Assembly (NCBI RefSeq): GCF_042219825.1
Contig: NZ_JBHJHQ010000003.1
Location: 124,001-188,000, forward strand
Reading direction: 5' to 3'
Length of the DNA: 64,000 nt
From: JBHJHP01 sp042219825
Lineage (GTDB): Bacteria > Bacteroidota > Bacteroidia > Bacteroidales > UBA5342
How positions within the stretch are numbered: the stretch's first letter is position 1; every line of letters starts with the position of its first letter. The notes beneath the pieces were generated by a model, which was not told the origin of the DNA, ran no database searches, and worked only from the letters and a program-made list of their open reading frames with translations. Shown here in pieces: positions 16,608 through 24,967 of the stretch. A program made the translations under genes and the position numbers.

Positions 16608-17075
16608 ATGAAACACCTAACACTTCTATTATTTGTTTTGGCTCTGTCCAGTGCATCGTTTGCTAAAAACGCAGATTTTTCAGGAACCTGGAATATTGAC
16701 AAATCAAAAAGCACTTTGAATGAACAGTTTAGCATGGCACCCAATCAGCTTATTCTGACTCAGGATAAGAATACATTAACGATTGAAAAACATTCTACAT
16801 TTCGTGATCAGGATTTTACATTTACTGATAAGCTTACGCTTGATGGAAAGGAATGCATTAACAAAGGCTTTCGTGATAGTGAAAAGAAATCAACAGCAGT
16901 ATGGTCAGATGATTCAAAAACGTTGATTGTAACAACAAAAATACCGATGCAGGATGGTAATGAACTGACACTTGTGGAAACATACCAACTGGTGGATTCG
17001 AATTTACAGATCAACGTCAAAGCATCATCGTCGTATGGCGAATCAGAAGAAACTTACGTTTTTGCTAAAGAGTAG
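16608..17075 (+). CDS. secreted lipocalin-like protein
   Basis: This 155-residue protein has a clear signal peptide (about 1-19, SSASFAK). The mature domain starts FSGTWNIDKSKSTL and continues with alternating strands, as in short lipocalin-like or DUF4488-like Bacteroidota proteins. No ligand can be inferred. It has its own strong terminator downstream (17124-17155) and is probably monocistronic. Confidence 0.65.
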   Translation: MKHLTLLLFVLALSSASFAKNADFSGTWNIDKSKSTLNEQFSMAPNQLILTQDKNTLTIEKHSTFRDQDFTFTDKLTLDGKECINKGFRDSEKKSTAVWSDDSKTLIVTTKIPMQDGNELTLVETYQLVDSNLQINVKASSSYGESEETYVFAKE

Positions 17076-17123
17076 ACAGGACATTTTTAAAAGATATTCA
17101 ATTTTATAACCATTTCTGATAAC

Positions 17124-17155
17124 ACGACCTGTCCCAACAAAGGAGGACAGGTCGT
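17124..17155 (+). terminator. strong intrinsic terminator after the lipocalin-like gene
   Basis: The perfect 11-bp stem ACGACCTGTCC / GGACAGGTCGT with a 10-base loop is followed by CTTTAT. It lies 48 bp after the stop of the upstream gene and before the next gene on the same strand. Confidence 0.8.
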
Positions 17156-17261
17156 CTTTATAAAACGGAATAATATTTTACTACCACGAAACCATTCTTC
17201 GCAAGTTAGAAGTGATAAGTTTACAAGTAGTAATGCCCTAAAAACCATAATAAAAATCACC

Positions 17262-17741
17262 ATGCCCAGACTTAAACTCAATACATTCGTTTTATTAAGT
17301 ACTGCAATACTTTTGTTGCTGTCTGTTTCCTGCGAAACCGATTCTGATTTTACCAGCATAAATGATAGCAGAGATTGGCAGCTAAATGACGATTTTTCAC
17401 AAAAAGAGAAAAACCTGTTTGATACCCTTGACTTTAAGAAAGTAGCTAAATTCACTGAACCTGACAATCAGGAGTATCAAAGCATTACAGGTCACATCTC
17501 ATTCTATCCAAACCCGTTATCTGATCATGGGAATCTGTCTTATCCCAATAAGAATATGATTCTGAACATCGTTATAGTGGATGAAATGTACAACATAAAA
17601 ATGTCACATAGAAGTACTGCTAATTTGTTGGGGTTTGATTTTAGATCCTATAAAAACGGATATTACCGAATGTATTACGTGGTTCAGGATTCACTTTTTA
17701 ACATTGTTCATAAAGGGCATGGTGATATTAAAAAGGAATAA
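17262..17741 (+). CDS. small lipoprotein with a PNP motif
   Basis: This 159-residue protein has a lipoprotein signal with lipobox LSVSC (Cys24). The C-terminal half has ISFYPNPLSDHG, then ADL-type strands and YKNGYYRMYYV, which resembles a degenerate type IX sorting domain. The normal basic C-terminal end is absent (it ends GDIKKE), and lipidation would conflict with type A secretion. I do not recognise a function. It lies between the terminator at 17124 and the DUF2007 gene, with a 61-bp gap. Confidence 0.6.
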   Translation: MPRLKLNTFVLLSTAILLLLSVSCETDSDFTSINDSRDWQLNDDFSQKEKNLFDTLDFKKVAKFTEPDNQEYQSITGHISFYPNPLSDHGNLSYPNKNMILNIVIVDEMYNIKMSHRSTANLLGFDFRSYKNGYYRMYYVVQDSLFNIVHKGHGDIKKE

Positions 17742-17802
17742 TGGCTGATTTTTTTATATCTTAGTAAGGAAAAGTCCGTTTGTCTGTTTTAAAAAGATAT
17801 TT

Positions 17803-18573
17803 ATGAACCTCAAAACCATTCACATATCCAATATGCCCATTGAATGCCATATTTTGAAAGGCAGGCTTGAATCGGAAGGTATTGAGTGTTATATTTTTGA
17901 TGAAAATCTGGTTTGGGTGCATCCATTCCGGTCCGTTGCCATTGGCGGGGTTAAGCTCATGGTTCCCGAAGATCAGTACGATAAAGCGAAGCAGGTATTA
18001 CAGGCTATTCAGGATGTGAACCTGGTGGATGATGCCGGAAGCTATGCCATGGAAGATGCTGTTAACGGCGCCATGGAAAAGGAGGATGAGATATTGCACA
18101 TAAAATCCATTTTACGCCATGATCCCGAACTTCTGGATCAACCCGAAAAAATTGAGAAAAAACTGATAAGTACCAAAGAACTGGAAGATCTTATCACTGC
18201 AGAAAAGCAGTTCCTAAAACTCTCGCAAAGAGATAAGACTCCATCGATTGGTGAACTCATCCATGAACTGACCGACTTTAATTTTGACGTACTGAAAAAT
18301 CTAAGACCCAATCCCACGGAATATTACCTTGAAAAGGAAGATGTTGAGAATTTTACACATCAAAAGAAGGATTTTGGTATCGTAAGTTGCCCGCACTGCG
18401 CATCAACGAATGTCCGTTTTGATGATGCCATCGATTATAAATGGGATATCCCATACCTGTTTTTTTCACTTATTACCATGGTGCCTTTTCCTCCCATCAG
18501 ACATAAATACCACTGCTTTAACTGTGGAAAAGATTTTAAAGTCAAACATCATTCAAATCAGAACAATTCGTGA
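17803..18573 (+). CDS. DUF2007-domain protein with C-terminal zinc ribbon
   Basis: Residues 1-70 match DUF2007 (putative signal-transducing protein, GlnB-like fold), with HILKGRLESEGIECYIFDE and GGVKLMVPEDQYDKA. A charged helical linker follows. Near the C-terminus CPHC (about residues 197-200) and CFNC (about 237-240) form a probable zinc ribbon flanking a short hydrophobic stretch. Function is unknown. No signal peptide is present, so it is cytoplasmic. The 305-bp gap that follows contains the porW promoter. Confidence 0.75.
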   Translation: MNLKTIHISNMPIECHILKGRLESEGIECYIFDENLVWVHPFRSVAIGGVKLMVPEDQYDKAKQVLQAIQDVNLVDDAGSYAMEDAVNGAMEKEDEILHIKSILRHDPELLDQPEKIEKKLISTKELEDLITAEKQFLKLSQRDKTPSIGELIHELTDFNFDVLKNLRPNPTEYYLEKEDVENFTHQKKDFGIVSCPHCASTNVRFDDAIDYKWDIPYLFFSLITMVPFPPIRHKYHCFNCGKDFKVKHHSNQNNS

Positions 18574-18878
18574 CAAAAAAATCGCAAATCGGATTTAACC
18601 TTTAATAACTATGGATAAGTTCCTCCTTAATAGCATCTTGTCTCCACGGGACAGTCACGGAGAGAATTTATACTGGTGAAAAATCTAATAATCTAAAAAT
18701 TGAAGTTCGGTCAGGGACGTAACATAAAAATTAAAATGATTTTTTATTTTTATTCAATCGTAATTAATCCTGTAACTTTTCATAAAAAAGCACTCATCTG
18801 CATAAATCAATCGCCTAAAAAAAATAAATTTGCAGTTATTGTGTTATTATGTAAGTAAATCGTTAACATTCATCAATT
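18574..18878 (+). promoter_or_regulatory. 305-bp upstream region of porW with -7 element
   Basis: TAAATTTG at 18825-18832 is an exact TAnnTTTG element, placing the transcript start about 40 bp before the TTG start of porW. No good TTG -33 box is seen. The rest has no gene, only a weak dyad (TCTCC/GGAGA, about 18639-18663). Confidence 0.5.
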
Positions 18879-21641
18879 TTGAACCGTAATTTTAAAACCC
18901 ACATATACTTTCTTCTGGCGTTAATTTTGATTGTTGCCGGGTGTTCGACCTCTCGTAATACAAGGCTTTCGCGTACATACCATGAAATGACCTCACGTTA
19001 CAATGTATTCTTTAACGGAAATGAGGCATTTCAAAAAGGTGTAAAACGTATAGAAGATGGTCTTCAGGATGATTATTCACAAATCCTTCCGCTTTTTCCA
19101 TACAGTGTGCACAGCAACCTTGGAAAATCGGATAAGGAAATGGATTATGCCATTGAAAAAGCAAAAAAACTCATCAAAAAGCATTCTATCAGGAGCAAAC
19201 CAAAGTTCAAATCAACACGGTCAAACGATAAGGCATATGTGGAGTGGTTCCGCCAGGAGGAATTCAACAGCATGGTTAAAGAAGCTTATATGCTGATGGG
19301 GAAAGCGCACTTTTATAAAGGTGAATTTCTTGAATCCATAGGCATTTTCAATTACATCCGTCGCCATTTCTCAACTCAGGAAGTCAGGTACGAAGCAGAG
19401 TTATGGATGGCACGTGCCTATACAGAAATGGGATGGTACTACGAAGCTGAAGATATACTGAAGAAAGCCAACGACGATAATTTTCCAATCCGTCTGACAG
19501 GAGAGTTTGCAGCAATTTCTGCCGATCTGGCTTTAAAACGGGAACAGTATAAGGATGCAATTCCTTACCTGAAAGAGGCCATCGCAGAACAAAAAGATAA
19601 AAAAATAAAACGTCGTTACTTGTACATTCTGGCGCAGTTATATCAGAAATCTGAAAACTTCGAAAATGCTGTGGCAACTTACAACCAGGTGCTGAAAATG
19701 AGTCCTCCATACGAAATGGAGTTCAATGCAAGAATACGCCTGACTGAAGTATTTCAGGGGAAAGGCAATGCAGAAGGCATTAAGAAGGAATTGCGTAAGA
19801 TGATCAAGGATGAAAAAAATCAGGAATACCTCGATCAGATCTACTATGCAATTGCTAACCTTGAACTTTCTCAGAATAACGTGGAAGCCGCAATAGAAAA
19901 TTATGAGCTGTCTGTTGAAAACAGCACGAAGAATAATGTACAGAAAGGATTATCGCAACTTACGCTGGCCAATATTTATTTCGATCGTGGCGAATACCGT
20001 TTGGCACAGCCTCATTACGCCGGTGCGGCAACAGCTTTTGGCGATGAATATCCGGGTGTACGGAATATCCGTAACCTGGCCAATGTTTTGAACCAGATGG
20101 CAGAATATTTCGAGGTGATAGAATACCAGGACAGTATGCAGATGGTGGCCTCTTTAACACCACAACAACAAAATGTATTGATAGACGGCATTATTGAAAA
20201 AGTTAAAGAAGATGAGAAACGGGCCGCTGAAGCTGCCGCAAAAGGTGAATCCATTCTGAATCTTCCGGGTCAGAGCGACTGGTACTTTTATAATCCACAG
20301 CTTGTACAAAGAGGACGCGAAGAATTCCAGCGAATATGGGGCAACCGTAAGCTTGAGGATAACTGGCGAAGAAGTGTAAAAATGGACACTGGTTTTGGGA
20401 ATATTGCACAGGATCAGGATACAGAGGAAGATACTGCACAGGTTATGGATAACAAAACCCGGGAGTTCTACCTACAGAATATTCCGTCATCTGAACAGGA
20501 AATAAAAGCGTCAAACAATAAAATAGCTATGGCCCTGTTCGGCTTGGGCGAAGTTTTCCGGGTCAACCTGAACGATTATGACAAGGCTATTGACTACTAC
20601 AACCAGTTGATCAGCAGGTTCCCGAAACACGAGAAGATACTGGATGCCTATTTCGGGCTCTACCAGTGTTATGAGAAGAAAGATGACGTTGCGCAGGCAG
20701 AAGTCTATAAGCAAAAAATTATTGATGAATTCCCGAACAGCCGGTATGCAACCATTTTGTCTGACCCGGATTACATGAAGAAACTGGAACTGGCGAAACA
20801 GGAACAGGACTCTTTATATGAGGCCTCTTACAAAGCCTACATGGACGGAGATTTCAATGCAGTAACTTATAACTACCGTCAGATTATTGAGAAATATCCG
20901 GATACGGAACTGAAGCCGAACTTTATGTTCCTGAATGCACTCATCACAGGATCGAATCAGGATTCTGCAGAAGTATTCCGCAAACAGCTTACGGAACTTC
21001 GCACTCAGTACCCTGATGAACGTGTATCGGAACAGGCTAAAAATATTCTGGCTCAGCTTGATGCAGGTAAAAAACTGTCGGGTACCGGCGCTACTCCCGG
21101 ATCGTTGCTGAAAAAACGCGATGCACTTCTGGAGGAACTTGGCATGGAAGCATTCGTGGATACCACTGGGGTATTAAACGAAACCGGCGAACGTTCGTTA
21201 TATACATATGACGAAGATGCGCTTTACTACTTTGTAATGCTCATCCCTTCGGGTAGGGTAAATGAAAACCAGTTCCTGTACGAAGTCGCCCGGTTCAACT
21301 TTACCAAGTTCCTGATCAAGGATTTTGATCTGTCGTGGCTCGACTATAACCAGGATACCACCATACTTATCATTAACGGGTTCAATGGTCTGGACGAAAG
21401 TTTGTGGTATCAGCGTACATTTATCCTGGATCAGTCATTATACGAGATCCTGAGTGCCATCCCGTATGAACGTATGGTTATTTCGGACCGTAACTTCAGG
21501 GCATTGGTAACCACCAGGGACCTGAAAGAATATAAACGGTTTTATGACAGATTCATAAAACCAAAGGAAGGAACCATTCAGGATCCTTTTAAAAAGGATG
21601 ATCCGGATAATGAACCGCCCGGAAAAGCGTTAAATAACTGA
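18879..21641 (+). CDS. porW: PorW/SprE type IX secretion TPR lipoprotein
   Basis: This 920-residue lipoprotein (lipobox IVAGC, Cys22) has the conserved N-terminus MTSRYNVFFNGNEAFQKGV seen in PorW/SprE. Many tetratricopeptide-like repeats run from about residue 100 to 700, and the C-terminal globular segment ends DPFKKDDPDNEPPG. PorW is required for type IX secretion and, in gliding relatives as SprE, for motility. It interacts with the periplasmic ring components. The start is a TTG preceded by the promoter at 18825; no nearby in-frame ATG would keep the signal peptide. It is followed after 24 bp by porX with a good ribosome-binding site, so the two are likely co-expressed. Confidence 0.87.
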   Translation: MNRNFKTHIYFLLALILIVAGCSTSRNTRLSRTYHEMTSRYNVFFNGNEAFQKGVKRIEDGLQDDYSQILPLFPYSVHSNLGKSDKEMDYAIEKAKKLIKKHSIRSKPKFKSTRSNDKAYVEWFRQEEFNSMVKEAYMLMGKAHFYKGEFLESIGIFNYIRRHFSTQEVRYEAELWMARAYTEMGWYYEAEDILKKANDDNFPIRLTGEFAAISADLALKREQYKDAIPYLKEAIAEQKDKKIKRRYLYILAQLYQKSENFENAVATYNQVLKMSPPYEMEFNARIRLTEVFQGKGNAEGIKKELRKMIKDEKNQEYLDQIYYAIANLELSQNNVEAAIENYELSVENSTKNNVQKGLSQLTLANIYFDRGEYRLAQPHYAGAATAFGDEYPGVRNIRNLANVLNQMAEYFEVIEYQDSMQMVASLTPQQQNVLIDGIIEKVKEDEKRAAEAAAKGESILNLPGQSDWYFYNPQLVQRGREEFQRIWGNRKLEDNWRRSVKMDTGFGNIAQDQDTEEDTAQVMDNKTREFYLQNIPSSEQEIKASNNKIAMALFGLGEVFRVNLNDYDKAIDYYNQLISRFPKHEKILDAYFGLYQCYEKKDDVAQAEVYKQKIIDEFPNSRYATILSDPDYMKKLELAKQEQDSLYEASYKAYMDGDFNAVTYNYRQIIEKYPDTELKPNFMFLNALITGSNQDSAEVFRKQLTELRTQYPDERVSEQAKNILAQLDAGKKLSGTGATPGSLLKKRDALLEELGMEAFVDTTGVLNETGERSLYTYDEDALYYFVMLIPSGRVNENQFLYEVARFNFTKFLIKDFDLSWLDYNQDTTILIINGFNGLDESLWYQRTFILDQSLYEILSAIPYERMVISDRNFRALVTTRDLKEYKRFYDRFIKPKEGTIQDPFKKDDPDNEPPGKALNN

Positions 21642-21665
21642 ACGCACTAAAACAAAAGGAGTACT

Positions 21666-23219
21666 ATGGATGATATAAAAATTTTGTGGGCTGATGATGA
21701 AATGGACCTGCTTAAACCCCATGTGATGTTTCTTCAGGGCAGAAACTACGAAGTTGTAACCGTTCTGAGTGGCGATGAAGCCATTGAAGCGTGTAAAAAA
21801 CAAAGCTTCGACATCATCTTTCTGGATGAAAATATGCCGGGAATGACCGGACTGGAAGCACTGGAAACTATAAAAAATATTGATCCGGGTGTCCCTGTAG
21901 TGATGGTGACCAAGAGCGAGGAAGAAAATATTATGGATGAAGCCATTGGTGGTAATATTGCCGACTATCTGATTAAGCCGGTAAATCCAAACCAGATGCT
22001 CCTTTCCATTAAAAAGAATGTGCAGTCGCGCGAAATACGGAGCCGCAAGGTAACGTCTGATTACCAGTCCACTTTTACTCAACTGAGCCTGGAAATTAAC
22101 GATTCCATGGACTGGGAAGACTGGATGAAAGTGTATGAAAAACTGGTATTCTGGGACCTGGAACTTGACGGCACCAATAACCCGATGAAGGAGGTACTAC
22201 AGATGCAGCAAAACGAAGCCAATCATTCATTTTGTAAATTCATCAGTAAAAACTATGTTTCGTGGTTTACCAACAGGCCTGAAGATAAACCGATGATGAG
22301 TCCTGACCTGTTTAAAGAACGAATTTTTCCGCTGCTCGATAAAGGTGAAAAAGTATTTCTGATTGTAATTGACAATCTGCGTTACGACCAGTGGAGAGAC
22401 ATCAAGACCATTCTCAGTGAGTACTACTCCTTCGATTCAGAAGAACTTTACTACAGTATTCTGCCTACTGCCACGCAGTATGCACGAAATGCCATTTTCT
22501 CCGGTCTGATGCCGGAACAGATCAAAAAGATGTTTCCGGATTACTGGGTGGACGAGGACGAAGAAGAAAGCAAGAATAATTATGAAGATGAGTTACTGGG
22601 CACACAGATAGAACGGTTCAGAAAGAAATATACACATTCGTACAACAAGATTTTTGATACCGCCGCCGGAGGAAAGCTGGTGGAGCAGATCCCTAATCTT
22701 TTACATAACGATATCAATACAATTGTACTCAACTTTGTGGATATGCTGTCGCATTCCCGAACTGAATCCAAAACTATACGCGAACTGGCTTCTGATGAAG
22801 CGGCCTATCGCTCACTGGCGATTTCCTGGTTCAAGCACTCCTCTACCATTGAAATTTTCAAGACACTGGCAGAAAAGAACTGCAAAGTGATTGTGACAAC
22901 AGACCATGGAACCATCCGTGTGAAAAACCCGATTAAGGTGGTTGGTGATCGCAATACCAACACCAATCTTCGTTATAAGGTTGGTAAAAACCTGGGGTAT
23001 GACCGCAAGGAGGTGTTCGACATCAATCGTCCGGATCAAATCTCATTGCCATCCATTAATGTGAGCTCAAAATATATTTTTGCCTATTACAACGATTTTT
23101 TTGCCTACCCCAACAATTACAATCATTACGTGAATTATTACCGCGATACGTTTCAGCATGGCGGAATATCCATGGAAGAGATGATTGTTCCGTTTGTGGT
23201 TATGAGTCCAAAGAAATAA
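21666..23219 (+). CDS. porX: PorX, response regulator with PglZ domain
   Basis: This 517-residue protein has a receiver domain (1-120) with acidic Asp10 and Asp11, phospho-acceptor Asp54, Thr82 and Lys104. A helical linker and a PglZ/alkaline-phosphatase-like domain follow from about 220 (LIVIDNLRYDQW, LPTATQYARNAIFSG, HSRTE, TTDHGT). PorX controls type IX secretion genes together with PorY and SigP, and its PglZ domain is a phosphodiesterase acting on oligonucleotides. The ATG is preceded by AAAGGAG, a good ribosome-binding site. It sits between porW and tsaE, with only 3 bp before tsaE. No porY kinase gene is in the window. Confidence 0.92.
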   Translation: MDDIKILWADDEMDLLKPHVMFLQGRNYEVVTVLSGDEAIEACKKQSFDIIFLDENMPGMTGLEALETIKNIDPGVPVVMVTKSEEENIMDEAIGGNIADYLIKPVNPNQMLLSIKKNVQSREIRSRKVTSDYQSTFTQLSLEINDSMDWEDWMKVYEKLVFWDLELDGTNNPMKEVLQMQQNEANHSFCKFISKNYVSWFTNRPEDKPMMSPDLFKERIFPLLDKGEKVFLIVIDNLRYDQWRDIKTILSEYYSFDSEELYYSILPTATQYARNAIFSGLMPEQIKKMFPDYWVDEDEEESKNNYEDELLGTQIERFRKKYTHSYNKIFDTAAGGKLVEQIPNLLHNDINTIVLNFVDMLSHSRTESKTIRELASDEAAYRSLAISWFKHSSTIEIFKTLAEKNCKVIVTTDHGTIRVKNPIKVVGDRNTNTNLRYKVGKNLGYDRKEVFDINRPDQISLPSINVSSKYIFAYYNDFFAYPNNYNHYVNYYRDTFQHGGISMEEMIVPFVVMSPKK

Positions 23220-23222
23220 TTT

Positions 23223-23633
23223 ATGGAGCTGAAAATTGATTCCCTAAAAGATATTGACCGTGTTGCCGGAGAATTTGTAAACTCTATCGGTAGCAACCAT
23301 GTTCTGGCATTTTATGGTAAAATGGGTGCCGGGAAAACAACTTTTATAAAAGCGCTTTGCAGGCAGCTGCATGTTGTGGATCAGGTAAACAGTCCAACGT
23401 TTGCCATTGTAAATGATTATGAAACAGATAACGGTTCCCATATCTTCCATTTTGATTTTTATCGCATTAAAAACCTTGAGGAAGCTTATGACTTTGGGTA
23501 CGAAGATTATTTTTACAGTGGAAACCTTTGCTTTATAGAATGGCCGGAACTGGTGGAACCTATTTTACCTGAAAATACACTTGCAGTAACTGTACAGGTC
23601 AACGAAGACGGATCACGGAGCGTAATTTTTTGA
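23223..23633 (+). CDS. tsaE: tRNA threonylcarbamoyladenosine biosynthesis ATPase TsaE
   Basis: This 136-residue protein has the P-loop GKMGAGKTT (32-40), NSPTFAIVNDYE, HFDFYRI (Walker B region) and FIEWPEL, all diagnostic of TsaE. TsaE works with TsaB and TsaD to form t6A37 in ANN-decoding tRNAs in the cytoplasm. It is tightly packed with porX (3-bp gap) and the M23 peptidase gene (8-bp gap), so translation is likely coupled. Confidence 0.93.
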   Translation: MELKIDSLKDIDRVAGEFVNSIGSNHVLAFYGKMGAGKTTFIKALCRQLHVVDQVNSPTFAIVNDYETDNGSHIFHFDFYRIKNLEEAYDFGYEDYFYSGNLCFIEWPELVEPILPENTLAVTVQVNEDGSRSVIF

Positions 23634-23641
23634 ACTGAATT

Positions 23642-24892
23642 ATGAAACAATACATCCTAATACTTTTTACTTTTTTTCTTCTTTTTTCATGTAAAAACAC
23701 GAATAAACAAGCTGAATCTTCGGATGTGGTTCCTGAAGACACGATTCCGGTTGTGATCAACCGTGAATACGGTCTGCCTGTAGATTCTTTTATTGTGACC
23801 CATAATCGTGTTAAACGCAATCAGTTTCTGAGTAATATCCTCAGTGGCTATGGTGTAAGCTATCAAACCATTGATAAACTGGCCCGCAGTTACCGCGACG
23901 TGTTTGATGTTAGGAAAATTAAGGTCGGAAATAGATATACAGTATTTCAAACGCTTGACTCAGTTCCGCAGATTGCCTATTTCGTATATGAAAAGACTGA
24001 ATCAGATTATGTGGTTTACGATTTCAGGGATGGGGTTCAGATTTATACCGGACAAAAACCGATAATTACAGAACGAAAAACAGCTACCGGAGTAGTAAAT
24101 ACATCCCTTTGGAATACGATGGTGGATAACGGTTATAATCCAATGCTGGCAGTGGAACTTTCGGATATCTATGCCTGGACCATAGATTTCTTTGGCATCG
24201 AAAAAGGGGACAAGTTTCGGGTGATATATGACGAGGATTATGTGGATTCCACCTCGCTCGGGATATCGAAGATCATTGCAGCAGAATTTGTAAACCGTGG
24301 AGATCATTTCTTAGCTATTCCATTTGAACAGGATAGCACAGTCAGTTTTTATGATGAAGATGGAAACAGTCTGAGGAAAGCCTTTTTAAAAGCACCGCTT
24401 AAATATTTTTCACGTATTAGTTCAGGATACTCGTTACGGCGCTGGCATCCGGTTCTAAAATATTACCGTGCACACCAGGGCATAGATTATGCAGCTCCAA
24501 CAGGAACACCGGTTCTTACCATTGGTGACGGAACTATTACTAAACGTGGATACCAGAAAAACGGTGGCGGCAATTACCTTTATGTAAAACATAATTCGGT
24601 ATACACAACCGTATATATGCACCTAAAAAAGTTTGCCAACGGGATGTATGTAGGTACACGTGTCAAACAGGGTCAGGTAATTGGTTATGTTGGAATGACC
24701 GGACTGGCCAGTGGACCTCACCTCGATTTTCGTGTGATTAAAAACGGGAAACTGATGAATCCGCTGAAAGTAAAAGCACCACCAGTAAAACCCATTCTGG
24801 AAGCCAATAAAGATAGTTTTGAGGTAGTCAGGAAACAAACCATTGATATGCTGAATGAACTAAAATGGGATAAACCTGAGAAAGAAGAATAA
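23642..24892 (+). CDS. M23-family peptidoglycan endopeptidase lipoprotein
   Basis: This 416-residue protein has a lipobox LLFSC (Cys17) and an N-terminal OapA/LysM-like region (about 50-110, NQFLSNILSGYGVS). The C-terminal LytM domain (about 265-385) has HQGIDYAAPTGTPV, YMHLKKF and SGPHLDF. The normal HxH motif reads His-Leu-Asp. I recall this variant as common in Bacteroidota M23 proteins, where Asp could replace a zinc ligand; activity is therefore likely but not proven. It probably cleaves peptidoglycan cross-links or activates amidases in the periplasm. It ends the porX-tsaE-M23 cluster at the terminator at 24913. Confidence 0.87.
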   Translation: MKQYILILFTFFLLFSCKNTNKQAESSDVVPEDTIPVVINREYGLPVDSFIVTHNRVKRNQFLSNILSGYGVSYQTIDKLARSYRDVFDVRKIKVGNRYTVFQTLDSVPQIAYFVYEKTESDYVVYDFRDGVQIYTGQKPIITERKTATGVVNTSLWNTMVDNGYNPMLAVELSDIYAWTIDFFGIEKGDKFRVIYDEDYVDSTSLGISKIIAAEFVNRGDHFLAIPFEQDSTVSFYDEDGNSLRKAFLKAPLKYFSRISSGYSLRRWHPVLKYYRAHQGIDYAAPTGTPVLTIGDGTITKRGYQKNGGGNYLYVKHNSVYTTVYMHLKKFANGMYVGTRVKQGQVIGYVGMTGLASGPHLDFRVIKNGKLMNPLKVKAPPVKPILEANKDSFEVVRKQTIDMLNELKWDKPEKEE

Positions 24893-24912
24893 AAATTAAC
24901 GCCTGGTTAATT

Positions 24913-24947
24913 AAAAAAGCCACCTGGATTGAGACAGATGGCTTTTT
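24913..24947. terminator. bidirectional intrinsic terminator between convergent genes
   Basis: The AAAAAAGCCACCTG / CAGATGGCTTTTT stem (one mismatch) with an 8-base loop has an A-tract on one side and a T-tract on the other. It serves both the rightward M23 transcript and the leftward ten-gene operon, which converge here. Confidence 0.85.
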
Positions 24948-24967
24948 AGGTAGGAGAGATAGAACAA

